The notes under the pieces: model-generated
Database searches by the model: none
Seen by the model: only the letters and a program-made list of their open reading frames with translations
Told to the model about the DNA's origin: nothing
Position numbers and translations under genes: made by a program
DNA from: Afipia sp.
GTDB lineage: Bacteria; Pseudomonadota; Alphaproteobacteria; Rhizobiales; Xanthobacteraceae
Direction of reading: 5' to 3'
Assembly (NCBI GenBank): GCA_026400415.1
Contig: JAPLPA010000307.1
Location: 1 to 17,178, forward strand
DNA length: 17,178 bases
In this document: in pieces, positions 7,414 through 14,160 of the stretch
How the letters are laid out: each line of letters begins with the position of its first letter
How positions within the stretch are numbered: position 1 is the stretch's first letter

Positions 7414-7454
7414 CGGAATGATCCGTCAGAAATTCAAAATGGAGGCAGCCTTAC

Positions 7455-7796
7455 TCAGGCGGCATCATCCTTGGCCGGCTCACCCTTGGTGCGAACGCCG
7501 GAGATCATCTGGCGCATCTGGCGAATCTTCACGCCGTCGGCGATTTCCATTTCGACCTGATCGTCATCGACCACCTTGGTGACTTTGCCGACGAGGCCGC
7601 CATTGGTCACGATGGTGTCACCGCGGCGAATGTTCTTCACCAGTTCCTGATGGTCCTTGAGCTTCTTCTGCTGAGGTTTCAGAATCAGGAAATACATGAT
7701 GACGAAAATCAGCGCGAACGGCAGCAGCGACATCAACATGCTGTTGGTGTCGCCAGCAGCACCGGCAGCCTGAGCAAAAGCAGGGGTAATCAGCAT
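7455..7796 (-). CDS. yajC: YajC, Sec translocase accessory subunit
   Basis: YajC is a small single-pass inner-membrane protein that associates with SecDF and YidC in the holo-translocon. This 113-residue protein starts MLITPAFAQAAGAAGD, has one transmembrane segment at about residues 20-42 (LMSLLPFALIFVIMYFLI), then the family motif LKPQQKKLKDHQELVKNIRRGD followed by TIVTNGGLVGKV. Length and motifs are those of the full family. The ATG at 7796 is preceded by AAGGA at 8-base spacing. It is the first gene of the leftward unit yajC-secD-secF-Mth938-NDUFAF6-like. Its leader holds a GC-rich hairpin and a promoter-like sequence, both listed separately. Confidence 0.96.
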   Translation of the reverse strand: MLITPAFAQAAGAAGDTNSMLMSLLPFALIFVIMYFLILKPQQKKLKDHQELVKNIRRGDTIVTNGGLVGKVTKVVDDDQVEMEIADGVKIRQMRQMISGVRTKGEPAKDDAA

Positions 7797-7814
7797 TCTG
7801 GGGGTCCTTAACGA

Positions 7815-7830
7815 GGGCGCGCACGCGCCT
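7815..7830 (-). promoter_or_regulatory. GC-rich palindrome in the yajC leader
   Basis: GGCGCG (7816-7821) and CGCGCC (7824-7829) form a perfect inverted repeat separated by two bases, extendable by a G-T pair. It lies 19 bases upstream of the yajC start, between that start and the promoter-like sequence, so it would form a tight hairpin in the 5' untranslated RNA. No T-run follows on the minus strand, which argues against a terminator. Its role is unknown. Confidence 0.35.
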
Positions 7831-7874
7831 TAAAAACGCGGCTGGGAGTGGCCGTTTTGGCCGAATTTGCGCGG

Positions 7875-7902
7875 ACTATAGCGGCGGTTACCCTAAAAGC
7901 AA
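7875..7902 (-). promoter_or_regulatory. Candidate sigma-70-type promoter for yajC-secDF
   Basis: On the minus strand TTGCTT (7902-7897) and TATAGT (7880-7875) are spaced by 16 bases, close to the vegetative -35/-10 pattern. A transcript starting near 7868 would have a leader of about 70 bases before the yajC ATG. The site lies in the divergent gap between yajC and the DUF815 ATPase gene, where a leftward promoter is required. Confidence 0.4.
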
Positions 7903-7980
7903 CGCTGCCTCGGACGGGCGTTCCGGTGGCTTGCGGCGGCCCATACGGCTCGCATAGGGTGCGCGCCAAAGGTGGTCATC

Positions 7981-8931
7981 ATGCCCAAAAAACCTGCCAA
8001 AAACGGCTCTAAAGCCGCCCCAAAAGCTGCCGCCAAGGGTGCCGTAAAGGGCGCGGCAAAACGTCCCGCGACCGGCGCTTTCGACGAGCGCACGATCCGC
8101 GCACTGGAAAGCATCGCGGCCAGCCTTGCGGCCTCTTCCATGGCGGCCACCAAGCCTGACGCCCTGAAGGCCGCCGACGCTTTCGTCTGGCACCCGGACG
8201 GCCGCCTGATGCCGGTCCCCAAAGTGAGCCGCGTCGATCTCGGCCTCCTCAAAGGCATCGACCGCATGCGCGATATTCTGATCGAAAACACCGAGCGCTT
8301 CGCCAAAGGTCTTCCGGCCAACAACGCGCTCTTATGGGGCGCGCGCGGCATGGGCAAGTCGTCGCTCGTCAAAGCGGCGCATGCATCCGTCAACGCGCAG
8401 GTCAAAGGCAAACTGAAGCTGATCGAAATTCACCGCGAGGACATCGAGAGTCTGCCGCTGCTGATGTCGCTGCTACGCAGTTCCGAATTTCATTTCATCG
8501 TGTTCTGCGACGACCTGTCGTTCGACGGCAATGACGCGTCGTACAAATCGCTCAAGGCCGTTTTGGAAGGCGGCATTGAGGGACGTCCCGACAACGTCAT
8601 CCTCTACGCAACGTCAAACCGCCGTCATCTGCTCGCCCGCGACATGATCGAGAACGAACGCTCGACCTCGATCAATCCGGGCGAAGCCGTGGAGGAAAAA
8701 GTCTCACTGTCGGATCGCTTCGGCCTTTGGCTCGGTTTTCACAAATGCAGCCAGGACGAATATCTCGACATGGTGCGCGGCTATTGCAAACATTTCGGCG
8801 TCAAGATTTCCGACGCCGAACTTGAACGCGAGGCGCTCGAATGGTCCACCACGCGCGGCGCACGTTCGGGCCGCGTCGCATGGCAGTTCACGCAGGAGCT
8901 TGCGGGACGGCTGGGTGTGCGGATGAAATGA
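7981..8931 (+). CDS. DUF815-family AAA-type ATPase
   Basis: This encodes a 316-residue P-loop ATPase of the DUF815 family (PF05673). The Walker A motif is LLWGARGMGKSSLVKA (near residue 115) and the Walker B motif is FIVFCDDLSFD (near residue 168). ILYATSNRRHLL is the family's sensor-1-like segment, and SLSDRFGLWLGF precedes the C-terminal lid. The first 32 residues are a Lys/Ala/Pro-rich basic tail (PKKPAKN, KAAPKAAAKGAVKGAAK), a histone-H1-like composition that could bind nucleic acid or be disordered; that is inference. The ATG at 7981 has AAGGTGG about 6 bases upstream and is preferred over an in-frame GTG at 7972. The gene is divergent from yajC and convergent, with 25 bases between stops, with the next small gene. 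The cellular role of the family is not established. Confidence 0.9.
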   Translation: MPKKPAKNGSKAAPKAAAKGAVKGAAKRPATGAFDERTIRALESIAASLAASSMAATKPDALKAADAFVWHPDGRLMPVPKVSRVDLGLLKGIDRMRDILIENTERFAKGLPANNALLWGARGMGKSSLVKAAHASVNAQVKGKLKLIEIHREDIESLPLLMSLLRSSEFHFIVFCDDLSFDGNDASYKSLKAVLEGGIEGRPDNVILYATSNRRHLLARDMIENERSTSINPGEAVEEKVSLSDRFGLWLGFHKCSQDEYLDMVRGYCKHFGVKISDAELEREALEWSTTRGARSGRVAWQFTQELAGRLGVRMK

Positions 8932-8956
8932 CGGAGCGGCTGGAATTTGGCCGTCG

Positions 8957-9211
8957 CTAGAATTCCCATTTGTCGGATAGATTCATCGGCATCCGAGGCG
9001 GATGCGCCTCCGAATATTTTACACCGCGAAGCGCGAGTTCTCTATCGAGCCGAGTTTGCTTGGACTTCGCAACTGATCGCCTGACGGCAGACCAAATCTT
9101 ATGAACGGCAATCGCCATTCCATCACGATAACCAACTATGTGGATCTTTTGATGGGTTAGCCAATATGCACTGTGGGCTTGCGGTTGTCTAAAATGAAAA
9201 GCGTGACGCAT
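8957..9211 (-). CDS. Small basic protein of unknown function
   Basis: I do not recognise this 84-residue protein. It reads MRHAFHFRQPQAHSAYWLTH at the start, then a helical basic stretch IAVHKIWSAVRRSVAKSKQT and RLDRELALRGVKYSEAH, ending NLSDKWEF. It has no membrane segment or signal peptide and is rich in Arg, Lys and His. The main support is the start: the ATG at 9211 is preceded by AAAGGAG with 6-base spacing, one of the best ribosome binding sites in the window. An upstream in-frame start at 9280 lacks this. It lies between the terminator of the pcm/DipM-like unit and the convergent DUF815 gene, so it needs its own promoter. The middle helix faintly recalls DUF1127-type basic helices, but the L-S-D-R-E-L signature is absent. 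Confidence 0.6.
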   Translation of the reverse strand: MRHAFHFRQPQAHSAYWLTHQKIHIVGYRDGMAIAVHKIWSAVRRSVAKSKQTRLDRELALRGVKYSEAHPPRMPMNLSDKWEF

Positions 9212-9295
9212 GGTCGTCTCCTTTGAGCGGCCAATATGTGCGTCGTCGCATAAGCATTCTGTACGAAAGAGTCCGCTCACGAATAAACAATGTAT

Positions 9296-9321
9296 AAAGG
9301 CCGCCTGAACTGGCGGCCTTT
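9296..9321 (-). terminator. Strong rho-independent terminator of the pcm/DipM-like unit
   Basis: AAAGGCCGCC (9296-9305) and GGCGGCCTTT (9312-9321) form a perfect 10-bp stem with a 6-base loop. On the minus strand the stem ends in TTTATA. It lies 27 bases after the stop codon of the LysM/LytM lipoprotein gene. The symmetric A and T flanks mean it could also stop rightward transcription. Confidence 0.85.
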
Positions 9322-9348
9322 GCTTTCGATTCCGATAAAATGCGAGCT

Positions 9349-10673
9349 CTACGCCCCGCCTAGAAACTGGTTCGGATCGACGGCGGTTGATCCTTTACGG
9401 ATCTCGAAATGGAGTTGCGGCGACCCCACCTCGCCCGTCTGACCCGATTTGGCAATGATCTGGCCGCGCTTGATGCTATCGCCACGCTTCACCATCAGTT
9501 CACTCGCGTGGGCATACGCGGTGACATAACCGTTGGAGTGCCGCACCAGTATCAGATTGCCATAGCCCTTAAGTTCGTTTCCCGAATACGCAACAACGCC
9601 GTCTTCTGCGGCTTTGATCGGCGTTCCTTCCGGCACAGCAATGTTGATGCCGTCGTTTTGTTTTCCGTTGGTCTTTGCGCCGTAATTGGTGACGACTCGC
9701 CCGCGCGCGGGCCAGCGGAATGTGGGCAGGGCGTTGGTGGCGTCAGCCGTCTTGACCGGCGATTCTGCAACTTCAGGCGCTGTCTTTTCGTTGGCCAGTG
9801 CTGCCTTCTGAGGCGGCTCCGTCGTTGCAATAGCAACGGGTTTCGTCGCTACCGGCGGCGACACCATCGCCTGCTTCGTTTGCTCGGGAGCAATCGCTGG
9901 CGCAGCGGCGACTTGTCCGCCGGGAACCTTGATCTTGGTGCCGATCTTCAGTTGCGCGTTGGTCGGCAAATTGTTGGCAGCAGCAAGCTGCGTCGTCGTG
10001 ATGTGATTACGGCGCGCGACGTTGCTCAGCGTATCGCCGGGATTGACCACGTGAACGCTGGACGGCAGTGGACCCGCTGCGCGCGTTGCAGGCGCAGTCG
10101 ACATCACCGGTGCCTGAGATTGCGCGAGGCGCTTCGGAATGATGAGCTGCTGTCCAGGCTGCAGGACGCGCGGCCCGCCATAGCAGGCACGTTGTAACGC
10201 CTGGAAATGATCTCCAGCGTGTCGGAGGTGCCGACGATGATGGTTGTGGCGCCTTCGCGGCTATAGGCATGCGTTGCTGCGACCGACGGCGGCGTGACGC
10301 TGCCAGTGGATTCGATCGGCGACGATGTCGGCGGCGAATAGGATGCAAGCCCGCGTCCGCCACCGGAAGGAGCAGCCGAACCTGACGGATACGACAAAGG
10401 CGCGGAAACGACAGGCGCGGAATTGGCGCTGTAGCGCGGGCGATTATACTGCGGAAGCTCACGCGGCTGCTGCTGCACGGAGCCGGTCGTTTCATTCTTG
10501 GAGGCAAATGGATTCGACCAGTCCTTGAACGGGCTCGACCACTGTGGCGATGGATTGTTGGTGAAGCGAGAGTTCGTGTCGGCGCTGCATCCAGCGAAGC
10601 CAAGGGACACGACTGCCAGAACCGCAAAACGCGGAGCATGACGCGAGCTAGTCAACTCGGCGAAGCGGGGCAT
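9349..10673 (-). pseudogene. DipM/NlpD-like LysM-LytM lipoprotein, frameshifted in the first LysM domain
   Basis: This encodes an envelope lipoprotein of the NlpD/DipM type, which binds peptidoglycan and controls cell-wall hydrolases at division. The N-terminal frame (start 10673) has a lipoprotein signal peptide with lipobox FAGC (Cys near residue 29), a Pro/Ser-rich linker, and the first LysM (TTIIVGTSDTLEIISRRYNV, about residues 143-162). The frame breaks near 10182. The end of that LysM (YGGPRVLQPGQQLIIPKR), a second LysM (VHVVNPGDTLSNVARRNHI) and the LytM/M23 domain continue in another frame to TAG at 9349. Bases equivalent to part of LysM1 are missing (length 1 modulo 3, probably 25 or 28). 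The LytM domain lacks zinc ligands: QNDGIN replaces H-x-G-x-D and SPQLHFE replaces H-L-H, so it is a non-catalytic, activator-type LytM. It follows pcm, as dipM does in Caulobacter. Confidence 0.88.
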
Positions 10674-10724
10674 GGTTACTCACTCGTACGCAACTGGCAC
10701 AAATTTGAGTAAACACACCGCGAG

Positions 10725-10739
10725 TAAATAACTCTTTAA
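10725..10739 (-). promoter_or_regulatory. CtrA-box-like sequence upstream of the LysM/LytM lipoprotein gene
   Basis: On the minus strand the sequence TTAA, seven bases, TTTA matches the CtrA recognition pattern TTAA-N7-TTAA at 7 of 8 positions. It lies about 52 bases before the lipoprotein start in the gap after pcm. The same gap contains TTTACTC twice, 15 bases apart. CtrA regulates division genes in alphaproteobacteria, so the site is plausible, but AT-rich gaps produce such matches by chance. Confidence 0.22.
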
Positions 10740-10779
10740 TTCGCCGAATTTGCGTTTGGTGACAAAGGGTAAACCATGT

Positions 10780-11433
10780 TCAAAGCTCGCGCGCGACGCC
10801 CCGCAATGCCGGCACGAAGCGCACGGCGAGAAGCTCCTGACGCGCGAAGCTATCCCCGCTCCGCTTGAATCGCATCAGGACCTGGCTGCCGTCATGCGGG
10901 CCGACGGGTGCGATCAAAATGCCGTCCTCCTCGAGCCGCTGCAGCAGAGTATGCGGCACTTCCTCCATCGCGGCCGTGACGATGATCCGGTCGAAGCTGC
11001 CGAGATTGGCGGGAACGTCGTATCCGTCTCCGAGAATGACCTCGACATTGTCGTAGCCCAAATCTGAAAGCTCCAGCTGCGCGCGATCCGCAAGCGTGCG
11101 AAAGCGCTCCAGCGTCAAAACCTCACGGCAGAGCCGTGACAGAATGGCCGCCTGATAGCCCGAGCCCGTACCGATCTCCAACACCCGCATCGCGGGCTTC
11201 AATTGCAGTTGTTCGGTCATGTAGGCGACGACAAAAGGCTGGCTGATGGTCTGCCCGCAGGCGATGCCGAGCGCCGTATCGCGATACGCCTCATGACGAT
11301 CGAGCGACGACACGAAGCGCTCGCGCGGCACGTCCCCCATCGCCTTCAGCACCGATTGATCGCTGATCCCGCGCTGGCGCAGGTTGAGCTGAAACTGCAT
11401 CTTTTCCGGCGGCGGAGGCTTTTGCGGCGGCAT
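10780..11433 (-). CDS. pcm: Protein-L-isoaspartate O-methyltransferase
   Basis: Pcm uses S-adenosylmethionine to methylate isoaspartyl residues that form in ageing proteins, allowing their repair in the cytoplasm. The 217-residue protein has ACGQTISQPFVVAYMTE at residues 59-74, the family's pre-motif region, then SAM-binding motif I VLEIGTGSGYQAAIL at residues 84-98. VILGDGYD and FDRIIVTAAMEEVP are motifs II and III, and ILIAPVGPHDGSQVL follows. The start at 11433 gives the usual family length; an open frame reaches 11571 but has no family similarity. The ribosome binding site is weak. In related genomes pcm sits directly beside surE. Here a rightward response-regulator gene lies between them, so pcm must have its own promoter in 11434-11610. 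It leads into the lipoprotein gene after 106 bases. Confidence 0.94.
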   Translation of the reverse strand: MPPQKPPPPEKMQFQLNLRQRGISDQSVLKAMGDVPRERFVSSLDRHEAYRDTALGIACGQTISQPFVVAYMTEQLQLKPAMRVLEIGTGSGYQAAILSRLCREVLTLERFRTLADRAQLELSDLGYDNVEVILGDGYDVPANLGSFDRIIVTAAMEEVPHTLLQRLEEDGILIAPVGPHDGSQVLMRFKRSGDSFARQELLAVRFVPALRGVAREL

Positions 11434-11610
11434 GACGACAGTGATCTCGCGAAGTAATTTGGACAATTGAGTAGCATTGATCGATGAGGACAAATGCGCT
11501 CTTGGCCCAATTATGAACGGCCTTTTGGCAACGGGAACCCATTTGCTTGGTGCAAATTGTCTGACGGGCAATTACGGTATTTCAGCATCATGGTTGCGGC
11601 AGAGGGACAA

Positions 11611-11994
11611 ATGTCAGGCATCACGAACGCAGGGTCGCAGCGCTCAGTTCTGCTCGTCGAGGACGAGGTGATGATCCGCATGATGGTCGCCGACATGCTC
11701 GACGAACTCGGCTATCGCGTGGCCGCCGAAGCCGGCGACATCGACGAAGCCGTGCGGCTTGTGCAATCGACCGAATTCGACATCGCGATCCTCGACGTGA
11801 ACGTCAACGGCAAGGTCATTTCGCCGGTCGCCGAAGCTGTGAAGCTGCGCGGACGCCCGTTCGTGTTTGCGACCGGATACGGCTCAGCGGGTCTGCCGGA
11901 AAAATTCCGCGACAGCCCGACGCTTCAAAAACCGTTTCAGATGGAAACACTGCGCCGCGCCCTTGAGGATGCGCTTCGGGATGTGGCGGCGTAA
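11611..11994 (+). CDS. Single-domain response regulator (receiver domain only)
   Basis: This encodes a 127-residue CheY-like receiver domain with no output domain. The acidic pocket is E17-D18-E19 in LLVEDE, the phospho-acceptor is D62 in DIAILDVNVNG, the switch threonine is T88 in FVFATGYG, and the conserved lysine is K107 in LQKPF, so it should be phosphorylatable. The ATG at 11611 is preceded by AGAGGGA and is preferred over an in-frame ATG at 11590. No histidine kinase is nearby, so its partner is elsewhere; it may be a phosphorelay intermediate or act by protein contact. The T-G-Y-G segment and the absence of an output domain resemble small receivers common in Rhizobiales. It is the only rightward gene between pcm and surE, and its stop lies 2 bases from the convergent surE stop. 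Confidence 0.92.
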   Translation: MSGITNAGSQRSVLLVEDEVMIRMMVADMLDELGYRVAAEAGDIDEAVRLVQSTEFDIAILDVNVNGKVISPVAEAVKLRGRPFVFATGYGSAGLPEKFRDSPTLQKPFQMETLRRALEDALRDVAA

Positions 11995-11996
11995 TT

Positions 11997-12764
11997 TTAA
12001 TTAAAGACGCTCACCAGCTTTTTGGAGAACTCCATGTCGGTGCGATCCAGCCGCAACGGCGTCACCGACACGTAGTTGCCTTCGAGCGCTGCCAGATCAG
12101 TGCCCTCGCCCGGCGTGTCGATCACGGCGAGCTTTTCGAAGCCGATCCAGTAATACGGATTGCCGCGACCGTCTCGTCTTTCATCCACACGCAGAAATCC
12201 CTGATTGCGCTTGCCCTGCCGCGTGACGACGATGCCCTTCACGTCTTCGGGCATGCACGCCGGAAAATTCACGTTGATGACGGTGTCGCGCGGAACGCCG
12301 AGCTTCATCACCTTATTGATGACATCAGGGCCGAATTTCAATGCGGTTTCCCACAGCGGCTTGTGTTTGGTCTCGATGGAAAATTCCTGCGATAGCGCGA
12401 ATGATGGAAGACCCAAGATGGTGCCTTCGAGCGCACCTGCAATCGTGCCGGAATACACCACGTCCTCGGCGACGTTGCGGCCTTTGTTGACGCCGGACAG
12501 AACGAGGTCGGGCTTTGAGTCTGCCATCACGTGGCGCGAACCCATGATGACGCAATCGGTCGGCGTGCCTCGGACCGCGAAATGCCGCGGGCCGACTTCG
12601 CGCAGCCGCATCGGGTCATTCAGCGACAGCGAATGCGACACGCCCGACTGATCGAGTTCGGGTGCCACGACCCAGACATCGCTGCCGACTTGCTTTGCGA
12701 TCTCCTCGACAATCTTCAAGCCCGGCGCGTGAATGCCGTCGTCGTTGGTGCATAGAATTCGCAT
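11997..12764 (-). CDS. surE: SurE, 5'/3'-nucleotidase
   Basis: SurE is a metal-dependent phosphatase of nucleoside monophosphates and short polyphosphate, linked to stationary-phase survival, and is usually encoded beside pcm. The 255-residue protein starts with the metal-binding motif MRILCTNDDGIHAPGL (N7, D8, D9), followed by VVAPELDQSGVSHSL with the conserved Ser, then TPTDCV, LVLSGVNKGRN with the conserved Asn, and INVNFPA. YSGTIAGALEGTILG is the dimer-forming helix typical of the family. It begins 4 bases after the serS stop, so serS and surE are probably cotranscribed. Length and motifs are complete. Confidence 0.97.
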   Translation of the reverse strand: MRILCTNDDGIHAPGLKIVEEIAKQVGSDVWVVAPELDQSGVSHSLSLNDPMRLREVGPRHFAVRGTPTDCVIMGSRHVMADSKPDLVLSGVNKGRNVAEDVVYSGTIAGALEGTILGLPSFALSQEFSIETKHKPLWETALKFGPDVINKVMKLGVPRDTVINVNFPACMPEDVKGIVVTRQGKRNQGFLRVDERRDGRGNPYYWIGFEKLAVIDTPGEGTDLAALEGNYVSVTPLRLDRTDMEFSKKLVSVFN

Positions 12765-12768
12765 CTTC

Positions 12769-14079
12769 TTAGTTGTCCTTCGAAATCACTTTGAGACCGC
12801 CCATATAGGGCTGCAGAACATCCGGCACGGCGATCGAGCCGTCGGCCTGCTGATAGGTTTCCATCACCGCAATGAGCGCGCGGCCGACAGCGGTGCCCGA
12901 ACCATTCAGCGTGTGCACAAAGCGCGGCTTGCCGTCCGGCCCGCGCGAGCGCGCATCCATGCGGCGCGCTTGAAAATCTCCGCACACCGAGCACGACGAA
13001 ATCTCGCGGTACATTCCATTCTCGCCCTGCCCCGGCATCCAGACTTCGATGTCATAGGTTTTCTGCGAGGCGAAACCCATGTCGCCTGTGCACAAAGTCA
13101 TAACTCTGTAATGCAGACCGAGTTGCTTGAGGACTTCCTCGGCGCAAGACAACATGCGGTCGTGTTCGGCTTTGGATTGCTCAGGTGTGGTGATCGAGAC
13201 GAGTTCGACTTTTGTGAACTGATGCTGGCGGATCATGCCGCGCGTGTCGCGTCCCGCAGCACCAGCTTCCGCGCGGAAGCACGGCGTCAGCGCGGTTAGC
13301 CGCATCGGCAGTTCTTTTTCGTCGACGATGGACTCGCGGACGAGATTTGTCAGCGGCACTTCGGCGGTTGGGATGAGCCAATAGCCTTGCCCTTCGGCTT
13401 CCAGCGAGCCGGCAGCGAATTGATCATCCTTAAACTTCGGCAATTGCGCCGTACCAAACATCGCTTCATCGCGTACCAGCAGCGGTGGATTGACTTCGAC
13501 GTAGCCATGCTTGTCGCCCGTGTGCAGGTCGAGCATGAATTGACCGATTGCGCGCTCCAGCCGCGCGAGGCCTTTTTTCAGCACCACAAATCGCGCGCCG
13601 GATAATTTGGCCGCCGTCTCGAAATCCATGAACTTCAGCGCTTCGCCGAGTTCGACGTGCTCTTTTGGCTTGAACGCATACGAACGCTTGTTGCCGACTT
13701 CGCGCAGCAGCTTGTTGCCGTGCTCGTCCGCGCCGTCCGGCACTTCGGCCAAAGGTAGATTCGGAATCTGCGCAAGCAACGTTTTGAGTTCGTCCTCGTA
13801 GCCCTTCGCGGCCTGCTCCATGTCAGGCAGCTTCGCTTTCAATTCAGCGACTTCGGCCATCAGCGCATCGGCGCGCGCGTTGTCCTTGTTTTTCTTCGCC
13901 TCACCAATTTCTTTCGATGCTGAATTGCGCCGCGCCAGCGCCGTCTCCGAATCCAGAATGGCCTTGCGGCGCTGCTCATCAATCGCAAGCAGTTGCGCCG
14001 ATTGCGGCTCACGCCCGCGCCGCTTCAGCGCCGCATCGAACGCATCGGGATTGTCGCGAATGGCTTTGATGTCATGCAT
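12769..14079 (-). CDS. serS: Seryl-tRNA synthetase
   Basis: SerRS charges tRNA-Ser (and tRNA-Sec where present) with serine in two ATP-dependent steps. The 436-residue class II enzyme starts MHDIKAIRDNPDAFDAALKRRG. An N-terminal antiparallel coiled coil (about residues 25-105, rich in Lys, Glu and Ala) binds the tRNA's long variable arm. Then come TAEVPLTNLVRE, motif 2 PCFRAEAGAAGRDTRGMIRQHQFTKVELV, GDFQARRMDARSR, and motif 3 NGSGTAVGRALIAVMETYQ. The C-terminus VPDVLQPYMGGLKVISKDN fits the family. The gene lies 81 bases after tatC and 4 bases before surE in the leftward unit. No defect is seen. Confidence 0.98.
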   Translation of the reverse strand: MHDIKAIRDNPDAFDAALKRRGREPQSAQLLAIDEQRRKAILDSETALARRNSASKEIGEAKKNKDNARADALMAEVAELKAKLPDMEQAAKGYEDELKTLLAQIPNLPLAEVPDGADEHGNKLLREVGNKRSYAFKPKEHVELGEALKFMDFETAAKLSGARFVVLKKGLARLERAIGQFMLDLHTGDKHGYVEVNPPLLVRDEAMFGTAQLPKFKDDQFAAGSLEAEGQGYWLIPTAEVPLTNLVRESIVDEKELPMRLTALTPCFRAEAGAAGRDTRGMIRQHQFTKVELVSITTPEQSKAEHDRMLSCAEEVLKQLGLHYRVMTLCTGDMGFASQKTYDIEVWMPGQGENGMYREISSCSVCGDFQARRMDARSRGPDGKPRFVHTLNGSGTAVGRALIAVMETYQQADGSIAVPDVLQPYMGGLKVISKDN

Positions 14080-14160
14080 TGTTCAAAAACCCAGGAGCCG
14101 CGCAGGCGCGCGACGAATCGAAACAGTGGCCGATGGTAGCCGAACGCGAGCCGCTGCGCC

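Noticed and set aside
7850..7862. GGCC-GTTTT-GGCC hairpin upstream of yajC
   Set aside because: A 4-bp stem is too short to distinguish from chance in this composition.
11434..11571. Longer start for Pcm at 11571
   Set aside because: The extra residues lack family similarity and would overlap the leader of the response-regulator gene; 217 residues is the normal length.
11996..12005. TTTAATTAAA palindrome between the convergent response-regulator and surE stops
   Set aside because: It is a short AT palindrome formed largely by the two facing stop codons; no support for a regulatory role.
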